Shown here: positions 1-6,181 of the stretch, piece after piece
Layout of the letters: each line of letters opens with the position of its first letter
Position numbering within the stretch: the stretch's first letter is position 1
Source: Acidobacteriota bacterium
GTDB lineage: Bacteria; Acidobacteriota; Terriglobia; UBA7540
Length of the DNA stretch: 10,139 nucleotides
Reading direction: 5' to 3'
Assembly: GCA_003224635.1 (NCBI GenBank)
Contig: QHZK01000230.1
Location: forward strand, 2,277 to 12,415
Made by a program: the position numbers and the translations under genes
The notes under the pieces: model-generated
What the model was told of the DNA's origin: nothing
What the model saw: the letters and a program-made list of their open reading frames with translations, nothing else
The model's database searches: none

Positions 1-1723
1 CACGCTGGTAATAGCTTTTTGCCCGCACGACGTCGCCTTCTTGCTGGGCAACTTCCCCTAGATAATACAAGGCCCGCGCAGGCATAGCGTCGTGGCCGTT
101 GTTGGAGAGATCAGTCAACAGGTCTGTCGCCTTCGCCAGGTTAACCTTCCCCTCCACACCCCGCTTCCACATCAAAGCCAGGTTGAGCTCCGCATAGTCC
201 CTGTATCTCGAATCCGGAAATTGCCGGATGAAGGCCTCAAGCCTAGCCACGTTCTGATAGTTGTAGGGATCCCACCTGGACGGGGCTTCGTTGGCGAAAT
301 AATGAGGAAGATCCGTCTGTTTAAGAAACTCGTAGGCTCGTGCGTCTTGCCCTTGGGGCTGCGTAACGGAAATGGTCATATCCCCGCAACGGATTCCACC
401 AAGTGTTACGACAAGATGCACCTTGCCCGGGCGGTCGAGCACATGTTTCACTGAGGCAAAGCGAAGGCGAGGATCTTTATCGATGGCGTCGAAGTCAAAA
501 GAGATGAGCCACGTTCTGGCTTCCCCGGGTTGCAGAACAACCAGCTCGCGCGATGGGGGCGGGCTTATAGGAGTGAGCGCAGGGTAGTAGTATCTCCATC
601 CGGCGGCGTCCCTCCGCACAAACTGTAGGAGGTGCAACGATTCCGTCATGGTTTGGGGCTCGTTGGACCAGTTCTTCAGATATACCGCAGCCCACAGCGT
701 CTCGAATGGTAACACCTCTCTAGCGCTCGGAAACGTTCCACATCCCACGCCCTTTGGGAGGAGGAGGTTGCCAGGAGGAAGTGCCCAGGCCTCTTGCGTC
801 AGGATCCGAAAATACGGATCGGGCTTTGCTTCGATAGCACGTTGGTAATAATCCTGCGCGAGCACCCAATCACCCTTCTGCTTCGCAACGTCTCCTAGAT
901 AGTAGAGGGCGCGCGCAGGCATAGTATCGTGGCCGTTCTTGGAGAGATCAGTCAATAAGTCTGTCGCCTTCGCCAGGTCAACCTTCCCCTCCACACCCTG
1001 CTTCCACATCAAAGCCAGGTTGAGTTCGGCATACTCCTTGTATCTCGAATCCGGGAATTGCTGAATGAAGGTCTCAAGCCTGGCGACGGTCTGGTAGTTG
1101 TACTCATACCACCTGTCTGGGGCCCTGTTGGCGAGATAATGAACAAGATCGGTCTGTTTAAGAAACTCGTAGGCTCGCGCGTCTTGCCCTTGAGGCTGCG
1201 TAACCGAAATGGTCATAGACCCGCAACGAGTTGAACCAAGGCTTGTGGCAAAACGCACGATGCCCGGTTTGGTGAACACGTGCTTGTCGTGTTGATCGTA
1301 GAAGAAATCGAAATAAGTAATCCAAGTTTTAACCTCTCTGGGATTCAAGACAATAGAAGTGTCCGGCGAGACTGGGGAAATCGGTTCGCCAGCGGGGTAG
1401 TAATATGTCCGCTTGCCGTTCTCGCCCAGCACGAACTGAAACACATCCCACTCTTCCGTCACGGTTCGAGGCTGGTCCGACTCGTTCATGAGATAGATTG
1501 CGGCCAGTAAGGTCTCGAAGGGCAATACTTCTGTGGCGCTCGACTCCGTCCAACATCTGACTCCCGCTGAAGGCGCGCTCCCCGGGTCAATCACGTTCCC
1601 TTGAGCCTCGGAAATCTCCGAAGACGAAAACGCCAGGATGCAGATCAAGACAGCGCAAAAACTCAGCGCCGTCAGACGCGTTCTCGGCCTGGAACGGATG
1701 TGCAACACGGGGGGAAACCTCAT
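1..1723 (-). CDS. Exported two-module TPR-like protein, C-terminus cut by window edge
   Basis: Reading the reverse complement codon by codon from the ATG at 1723 gives 574 uninterrupted codons to the window edge, so the gene is partial. Residues 1-40 look like a signal peptide: a basic start (several Arg up to R16), a hydrophobic core at about 17-32 and a plausible cleavage after SEA at 40. Two modules follow. Each has a beta-rich, Ig-like-looking part (57-174 and 328-453) with the shared motif EVLPFETL and one Cys at each end (C57/C167, C328/C446), which could form disulfides outside the cytoplasm. Each then has a helical part (175-305 and 454-574) with TPR-like signatures such as FPDSRY and ALYYLG. 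The ATG overlaps the aceF TGA stop (ATGA), suggesting translational coupling. GGAAGG abuts the ATG with no spacing, so a GTG start at 1708 is possible. I do not recognise the family. A periplasmic protein-protein interaction role is inference only. Confidence 0.85.
   Translation of the reverse strand, partial: MRFPPVLHIRSRPRTRLTALSFCAVLICILAFSSSEISEAQGNVIDPGSAPSAGVRCWTESSATEVLPFETLLAAIYLMNESDQPRTVTEEWDVFQFVLGENGKRTYYYPAGEPISPVSPDTSIVLNPREVKTWITYFDFFYDQHDKHVFTKPGIVRFATSLGSTRCGSMTISVTQPQGQDARAYEFLKQTDLVHYLANRAPDRWYEYNYQTVARLETFIQQFPDSRYKEYAELNLALMWKQGVEGKVDLAKATDLLTDLSKNGHDTMPARALYYLGDVAKQKGDWVLAQDYYQRAIEAKPDPYFRILTQEAWALPPGNLLLPKGVGCGTFPSAREVLPFETLWAAVYLKNWSNEPQTMTESLHLLQFVRRDAAGWRYYYPALTPISPPPSRELVVLQPGEARTWLISFDFDAIDKDPRLRFASVKHVLDRPGKVHLVVTLGGIRCGDMTISVTQPQGQDARAYEFLKQTDLPHYFANEAPSRWDPYNYQNVARLEAFIRQFPDSRYRDYAELNLALMWKRGVEGKVNLAKATDLLTDLSNNGHDAMPARALYYLGEVAQQEGDVVRAKSYYQR
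2..1555 (-). repeat. Intragenic tandem duplication of a ~0.83-kb module
   Basis: Module 1 lies at 839-1555 and module 2 at 2-742 on the minus strand. In the helical half the two copies are offset by 279 codons (837 bp). Over 121 residues (175-295 against 454-574) I count 99 identical residues, and 57 of 60 bases match between 121-180 and 958-1017. The N-terminal beta-rich halves align through EVLPFETL, YYYPA, PISP and RCG-MTISV, but are clearly more diverged and differ in length (118 against 126 residues). Confidence 0.9.
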
Positions 1724-3183
1724 CCTTCCAGCGGCAGCAAGAACGGTTGCTCGAGCGCCGCAGCCACCCAGCGCAGGAAGCGGGCGGCGTCGGCGCCGTC
1801 GATCAGGCGGTGATCGTAGGAAAGGGAAAGGGGCAGTATCAAGCGCGGCGCGACCTGGCCGTCAAGGACAACCGGCTCCAAACGCGCGCGCGAGATCCCC
1901 AAGATGGCAACTTCAGGGGAATTGACGATGGGCGAAAAATTCGTGCCGCCGATTCCGCCCAGATTGGTAATCGTGAACACGCCGCCTTCCATCTCCTCCG
2001 GGGTGATTTTCTTGTTCCTGGCTTTCTCGGCGAGCCGGGCGAGCTCGACCGACAGCTCGATGATGTTTTTCTGGTCGGCATTTCGAATCACCGGCACCAG
2101 GAGGCCGCGATCAGTGTCCACCGCCACTCCGATGTGGAAATACTTCTTGTAAACGATCTCACTCTTGGCCACGTCGACGCTCGCCGCAAACTGCGGAAAG
2201 GCGCGCAAGGCTGAGACCACGACCTTCACGGCAATGGCCGTGACGGTCAGCTTTCCGCCCGCTTCTTCGGCTTTCTTCGCAAAGCGCTTGCGAAGCTCTT
2301 CGAGATCGGTGATGTCAGCCTTGTCGAACTGGGTCACGTGGGGAATAGTCGTCCAGGCGTGGCTCATGTGCTCGGCGGTCTTACGGCGCACGTTCGACAT
2401 CGGCTTGCGCTCGACCTCTCCCCACCGGGTAAAATCGGGCAAGGGAGCCACGGCAGGCAGACCGGCGGGACTCGAGGTCCTGGCGCTGCTGATAACCTGG
2501 CGAGCGTAGTTGGTGACGTCCTTGATGGAAATCCGGCCCCCTGGACCTGACCCGGGTACCTGGCCGATGTCGAGGCCGAGCTCGCGCGCGCGCCTGCGCA
2601 CGGAAGGCGCCGCCGGCACGACCGCCTGAGCTGTCTCAGGTTCAGACGGGCGGATCGGGACAACGTGCCCGGCCGCTGGGCGCTCCCATCGGTCATTTCC
2701 TTCAGCGGATCCTTCGGCGGGTCCTTCGGCTGGTCCTTCGGGTGGTTCTTCCGCCGGCTCCGGTCTTCTTTCCTCGATTTGGGTTTCCTCGGTCTGGATT
2801 TCCTCGATCTGGGCTTCAGCGACTGCGCTCGCTCTGCTGCTCGCGCCTCGGGACCGCTCCGGCTTGGGAGCTTCCGGCCTTGCCTCGGTTGCGGGTCTCG
2901 CCGTGGCTTTGGGTTGTTTGACCTTCTCTCCGCTCGCTGCGCCCGCTCCATCTTCCAGGGTCAGGATGAGTTGCCCGACCTTGACCTTTTCGCCCTGCTT
3001 GACGTGGATTTCTTTGACCCGCCCGCTCACGGGAGCAGGTACCTCAATCGTGGCCTTATCGGTCTCGAGCTCCACCACGGACTGGTCCTTGGCGACGGTA
3101 TCGCCTACCGAGACCAGCACCTTTACCAGATCGCCTGACTCGATGTTCTCACCCAGCTCAGGGAGTCGAAATTCGGTCACCAT
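1720..3183 (-). CDS. aceF: Pyruvate dehydrogenase complex E2, dihydrolipoamide acetyltransferase
   Basis: This is the core subunit of the pyruvate dehydrogenase complex. It carries the acetyl group on a swinging lipoyl arm and transfers it to CoA. The 487-residue product shows the standard order: one lipoyl domain (about 1-80) with the lipoylated lysine K43 in ETDKA; a long Glu/Pro/Ala-rich linker (about 81-190) made of short repeats; a peripheral-subunit-binding domain (about 191-227, SVRRRARELGLD and GPGGRI); and a catalytic domain (about 255-487) with the active-site HRLIDG (H458, D462). The start at 3183 is chosen because the lipoyl domain begins there (MVTEFRLPELGE) and AAGGA lies 9 nt upstream at 3193-3197. 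A longer in-frame start at 3228 would only translate a palindromic repeat. It follows aceE closely and overlaps the next gene by ATGA, so the three look like one operon. Confidence 0.96.
   Translation of the reverse strand: MVTEFRLPELGENIESGDLVKVLVSVGDTVAKDQSVVELETDKATIEVPAPVSGRVKEIHVKQGEKVKVGQLILTLEDGAGAASGEKVKQPKATARPATEARPEAPKPERSRGASSRASAVAEAQIEEIQTEETQIEERRPEPAEEPPEGPAEGPAEGSAEGNDRWERPAAGHVVPIRPSEPETAQAVVPAAPSVRRRARELGLDIGQVPGSGPGGRISIKDVTNYARQVISSARTSSPAGLPAVAPLPDFTRWGEVERKPMSNVRRKTAEHMSHAWTTIPHVTQFDKADITDLEELRKRFAKKAEEAGGKLTVTAIAVKVVVSALRAFPQFAASVDVAKSEIVYKKYFHIGVAVDTDRGLLVPVIRNADQKNIIELSVELARLAEKARNKKITPEEMEGGVFTITNLGGIGGTNFSPIVNSPEVAILGISRARLEPVVLDGQVAPRLILPLSLSYDHRLIDGADAARFLRWVAAALEQPFLLPLEG
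2698..2757 (-). repeat. Five 12-bp tandem units in the aceF linker
   Basis: Units of the type TCCTTCGGCNGG (plus strand) repeat five times with small changes. On the coding strand they encode tetrapeptides such as PAEG, PPEG and SAEG at residues 143-162 of E2. The period is a multiple of three, so unit gain or loss keeps frame and only changes linker length. Confidence 0.85.
2771..2815 (-). repeat. Three 15-bp tandem units in the aceF linker
   Basis: Three 15-bp units (plus-strand starts at 2771, 2786 and 2801, each beginning TCCTCG) encode the pentapeptide-like series IQIEE/TEE within residues 123-138 of E2. The segment is acidic and lies between the lipoyl domain and the subunit-binding domain. 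In-frame expansion by slippage is the simple explanation. Confidence 0.8.
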
Positions 3184-3192
3184 GAGGCAATT

Positions 3193-3197
3193 TCCTT
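3193..3197 (-). promoter_or_regulatory. Ribosome binding site of aceF
   Basis: AAGGA on the minus strand, 9 nt before the ATG at 3183. It decides the start in favour of the lipoyl-domain methionine rather than the in-frame ATG at 3228. Confidence 0.7.
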
Positions 3198-3202
3198 GAG
3201 TG

Positions 3203-3266
3203 TGGGAGCGCGGCCATCTTGGCCGCAATTTGTCCTATGGCTTTGCGGGCGAGACGCCGGCGCTCC
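3203..3266. repeat. REP-like inverted doublet (REPIN/BIME-like) across the aceE stop codon
   Basis: Two related hairpins face each other. The left one (3203-3226) starts TGGGAGCG and has a perfect 7-bp stem GCGGCCA/TGGCCGC (3210-3226) around the loop TCT. The right one (3245-3266) is the reverse complement of a sister copy, ending in CGCTCC, with loop TCT on the minus strand and one stem mismatch. The outer ends GGAGCG (3205-3210) and CGCTCC (3261-3266) are inverted repeats. An 18-nt linker (3227-3244) holds the aceE stop codon TAG. Two REP units in inverse orientation with a short linker is the known architecture of BIMEs/REPINs. No RAYT transposase gene is in the window. Confidence 0.65.
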
Positions 3267-5979
3267 GAGGCTTCTCAGGAGACCACGCGGGATCGGCCTT
3301 CGCCGGATCGATCTCCAGGTCTCTCATGGCCTGCTCGACCACGGCCGCCTTGATCTTCTTCTCCCGCGCCAGCTCACTGAGCACCGCCAGGGTAATGAAC
3401 CTCGAATCTACTTCAAAGAAGTTACGCAGCGCGCTTCGACCGTCGCTCCTGCCGAAGCCGTCCGTGCCCAGGGAAACGACCGGGTGCGGGCACCAGCGTG
3501 AGACGGAATCGGGAAGCGCCTTCACGTAGTCGGAAGCGGCGACGATCGGGCCGGCAGCATCGCGCAGGCACGCGGCGACGTAAGCCACTCGCGGCTCTTG
3601 GGCAGGATGGAGCATGTTCCAGCGGTCCGCGGCGTGGCCGTCGCGATACAGTTCCTTGTAACTCGTCACGCTCCAGACATCGGCGGCGACGTCGTACTCT
3701 TCCTCGAGCAACTTCTGCGCCTTTACAGCCTCGAGGAGAATCGCGCCGCTCCCCAGGATCTGCGCGCCCAGTTTGGATTTCAGTTTAGACTTCTCGTTCG
3801 AGGCGGCCTTAAACAGGTACATCCCCTTCAGAATACCTTCTCTCGCGCCCTCGGGCAGGGCCGGCATCGGGTAGGGCTCGTTCATCACGGTCAGGTAATA
3901 GAAAACGCTTTCCTGCTTCTCGTACATACGCCGGATGCCGTCCTGAATGATCACGGCAAGCTCGTAGGCGAAGGCCGGGTCATACGCCCTGAGGTTCGGG
4001 ACAGGGTAGGCCAGAAGGTGGCTGTTGCCGTCCTGGTGCTGAAGGCCCTCGCCGGCCAGAGTCGTGCGGCCCGCCGTGCCGCCGAGCAGAAAGCCGCGGC
4101 AACGGCTGTCGCCCGCCGCCCAGATCAGGTCACCGATGCGCTGGAATCCGAACATCGAGTAAAAGATGAAAAAGGGAATGGTGTTGATGCCGTGGGTCGC
4201 GTACGCTGTCCCCGCCGCGATCGAGGAAGACATGGAGCCCGCTTCGGTGATCCCCTCCTCGAGAATCTGGCCGTTCTTGGCTTCCTTGTAATAGAGCAGC
4301 GTGTCCTTGTCGACCGGCTCGTACAGTTGGCCCACGTGGGAGTAGATGCCGACCTGGCGAAACAATGACTCCATTCCGAAGGTCCGCGCCTCGTCGGGCA
4401 CGATCGGAACGACGAGTTTCCCGATCTCTTTGTCCTGCAGAAGCTTTGAGAGCAACCGCACGAAAACCATGGTGGTCGAGACTTCCCGCCCGTTGGTGCC
4501 CTCGTAGAACTCCGCGAAAAGGTCATCGGGCACGGTCCGAAGCGGCTTGTCGATCACGCAGCGCTTTGGAACGTAGCCGCCCAGCGCCCGGCGGCGCTCC
4601 TGAAGGTACGTGATCTCCGGGCTGTCGTCGTGAGGCTTGTAGAACGGAGCCTGCGCCACGTCTTCATCGGAAATAGGGATTCCGAAGCGGCTGCGAAATT
4701 CGCTGAGCTCGTCTTCGTTGAGCTTCTTCTGCTGGTGTGTGATGTTCTTGCCTTCGCCGGCCTCGCCCAGCCCGTAGCCCTTGATGGTCCGCGCCAGGAT
4801 GACGGTGGGCGATCCTTTGTGCTCGACCGCGGCTTTATAGGCGGGGTAAACCTTCTTGGGGTCGTGCCCGCCCAATCGCATCTTGCGAAGCTGTTCGTCC
4901 GACAGGTGCTTCACCATTTCGAGCAGGCGCGGGTCAACACCAAAGAAGTGCTGGCGGAAATAGCTGCCGGGTTCGACGATGTACTTTTGCCACTCTCCGT
5001 CCACGATCTCGCCTAGGCGCCGCACCAGCAAGCCGTCGTAATCTTTGGCGAACAAGGGGTCCCAGTCGCTCCCCCAGATCACCTTGATCGCGTTCCATCC
5101 GGCGCCGCGGAAGATGGCCTCGAGTTCTTGGATGATGTGGCCGTTGCCGCGGACCGGACCATCGAGCCGTTGCAGGTTGCAGTTGACGACAAAGATCAGG
5201 TTGTCCAGCTTTTCGCGTGCGGCCAGCCCGATGGCGCCGAGCGCCTCCGGCTCGTCGGTCTCGCCGTCGCCGAGGAAGGCCCACACCTTGGCGTCCGACG
5301 GTTCCTTCAGGCCCCGGTCTTCAAGATAGCGGTTGAAGCGCGCCTGGTAGATGGCCATGATGGGGCTCAAGCCCATCGAGACGGTGGGAAATTCCCAGAA
5401 ATCCGGCATCAACCAGGGATGAGGATAGGATGAGAGCCCGCCGCCCGGTTTCAGCTCGCGCCGGAAGTTCGCGAGCTTCTGCTGCGAGAGCCGACCTTCC
5501 AGGAACGCCCGCGCGTAAATTCCTGGAGAGGCGTGGCCCTGAAAGTAGATCATGTCGCCTTCCTGGTCCCCGTTCTTGGCGCGGAAGAAGTGGTTGAAGC
5601 CTACCTCGTACAGAGTCGCGGCCGACGCATAGGTCGAGATGTGCCCGCCGATGCCGCTTTCCTCCCGGTTGGCTCGCACCACCATGGCCAGGGCGTTCCA
5701 GCGGACCAGGCTCTTGATGCGGCGCTCGATCTCGGGGCTGCCGGGGAAGGGCGGCTCCTTCTCCGCCGATATCGTATTGATGTAAGGAGTGTTGGCCGTG
5801 TAGGGCAGCCGGACGCCGTCCCGCTCGGCGTGGATTCTGAGGAGCTGCAGGAGGCCCTCTACCCGTTCAGGGCCGCCCTCCTCCATGACGTAGTCCAGGG
5901 ACTCGAGCCATTCTCGCCTTTCGATTTCTTCAACGTCGGGCGTTTCCGGATGATTCGTTCGAGCCATAGATTCTTGCAT
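3235..5979 (-). CDS. aceE: Pyruvate dehydrogenase E1 component, homodimeric type
   Basis: Thiamine-diphosphate-dependent E1 that decarboxylates pyruvate and acetylates the lipoyl arm of E2. The 914-residue product matches the homodimeric AceE family (E. coli 887 residues) along its length: YINTI near 66, the YFQGHASPG and SYPHP active-site histidine regions (H149, H187), and the ThDP/Mg motif GDGETDEPE (237-245) ending in NCNLQ (266-270). Further on come GGHDPKK, DEARTFGME, FGFQRIGD and the C-terminal LGTDGFGRSD. Start choice is open. An in-frame TGA stop sits two codons before the ATG at 5979, so only M1 (5979) or M5 (5967) is possible. GGGGA abuts M1 but stands 12 nt from M5, which slightly favours M5. 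After the family's usual end, about 14 extra residues (PEKPR then SAGVSPAKP) are partly encoded by the REP-like unit at 3245-3266. Divergent from sucA; aceF follows after 51 nt. Confidence 0.97.
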   Translation of the reverse strand: MQESMARTNHPETPDVEEIERREWLESLDYVMEEGGPERVEGLLQLLRIHAERDGVRLPYTANTPYINTISAEKEPPFPGSPEIERRIKSLVRWNALAMVVRANREESGIGGHISTYASAATLYEVGFNHFFRAKNGDQEGDMIYFQGHASPGIYARAFLEGRLSQQKLANFRRELKPGGGLSSYPHPWLMPDFWEFPTVSMGLSPIMAIYQARFNRYLEDRGLKEPSDAKVWAFLGDGETDEPEALGAIGLAAREKLDNLIFVVNCNLQRLDGPVRGNGHIIQELEAIFRGAGWNAIKVIWGSDWDPLFAKDYDGLLVRRLGEIVDGEWQKYIVEPGSYFRQHFFGVDPRLLEMVKHLSDEQLRKMRLGGHDPKKVYPAYKAAVEHKGSPTVILARTIKGYGLGEAGEGKNITHQQKKLNEDELSEFRSRFGIPISDEDVAQAPFYKPHDDSPEITYLQERRRALGGYVPKRCVIDKPLRTVPDDLFAEFYEGTNGREVSTTMVFVRLLSKLLQDKEIGKLVVPIVPDEARTFGMESLFRQVGIYSHVGQLYEPVDKDTLLYYKEAKNGQILEEGITEAGSMSSSIAAGTAYATHGINTIPFFIFYSMFGFQRIGDLIWAAGDSRCRGFLLGGTAGRTTLAGEGLQHQDGNSHLLAYPVPNLRAYDPAFAYELAVIIQDGIRRMYEKQESVFYYLTVMNEPYPMPALPEGAREGILKGMYLFKAASNEKSKLKSKLGAQILGSGAILLEAVKAQKLLEEEYDVAADVWSVTSYKELYRDGHAADRWNMLHPAQEPRVAYVAACLRDAAGPIVAASDYVKALPDSVSRWCPHPVVSLGTDGFGRSDGRSALRNFFEVDSRFITLAVLSELAREKKIKAAVVEQAMRDLEIDPAKADPAWSPEKPRSAGVSPAKP

Positions 5980-6038
5980 TCCCCATCAAGGATATCGGTG
6001 TGCCAAGAAGTGACACATGCGAGGTTAAAATCACCGTA

Positions 6039-6064
6039 GCAGAGGGGCGCGACGACGCCCCTGC
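6039..6064 (-). promoter_or_regulatory. GC-rich hairpin in the pdh leader
   Basis: AGGGGCG (6043-6049) pairs perfectly with CGCCCCT (6056-6062) around a 6-nt loop, and flanking GC bases can extend it across a 2-nt bulge. It lies between the candidate pdh promoter and the aceE start, so it would be in the aceE 5' untranslated region. There is no U-run, so it is not a simple intrinsic terminator. It could affect mRNA stability or be another REP-like palindrome; function is unknown. Confidence 0.4.
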
Positions 6065-6083
6065 TTTGCAGATACCACTTCAA

Positions 6084-6114
6084 ATGATAGCATTCTTTCT
6101 TGGGGGAGCGCCAA
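6084..6114 (-). promoter_or_regulatory. Candidate sigma-70 promoter for the aceE-aceF operon
   Basis: On the minus strand there is a -10 TATCAT (plus 6084-6089) preceded by TGC, making an extended -10 element. A -35-like TTGGCG (plus 6109-6114) lies 19 nt upstream, longer than ideal; an extended -10 tolerates a weak -35. Transcription would start near 6077, giving a leader of about 100 nt with the hairpin at 6043-6062. I found no equally convincing sucA promoter on the plus strand in this 200-nt divergent region. Confidence 0.4.
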
Positions 6115-6169
6115 GCTTCTACTGCGCCTGTCGCGTGTCAGGACGTAACTTGTTGCCGTGTCCATCGTT

Positions 6170-6174
6170 AAGGA
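6170..6174 (+). promoter_or_regulatory. Ribosome binding site of sucA
   Basis: AAGGA with 7 nt to the ATG at 6182. This spacing is near ideal and rules in that ATG over the in-frame GTG at 6158, which would lie upstream of the site. Confidence 0.75.
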
Positions 6175-6181
6175 TAGAGCT

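Noticed and set aside
1..1723. The left end as intergenic DNA or a pseudogene
   Set aside because: Codon-by-codon reading shows one continuous minus-strand frame with no stop, a signal peptide and two conserved modules.
3184..3228. Longer aceF start at 3228 adding 15 residues
   Set aside because: The added residues are a translation of the palindromic repeat, have no lipoyl-domain counterpart, and the AAGGA site fits the ATG at 3183.
3598..4368. A 256-codon plus-strand frame inside aceE
   Set aside because: It is the complement of strongly conserved AceE coding sequence, with no ribosome binding site or family resemblance noted.
5998..6017. TGTG...CACA inverted repeat as a CRP-type operator near the aceE start
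   Set aside because: Only four bases match on each side with an 11-nt spacer that does not fit the TGTGA-N6-TCACA pattern; chance is a sufficient explanation.
6043..6062. Leader hairpin as an intrinsic terminator
   Set aside because: No run of T follows on either strand, so only a structured leader or REP-like palindrome can be supported.
6158..6181. GTG start for sucA at 6158
   Set aside because: The ribosome binding site AAGGA at 6170-6174 lies downstream of this GTG and fits the ATG at 6182, where the family N-terminus begins.
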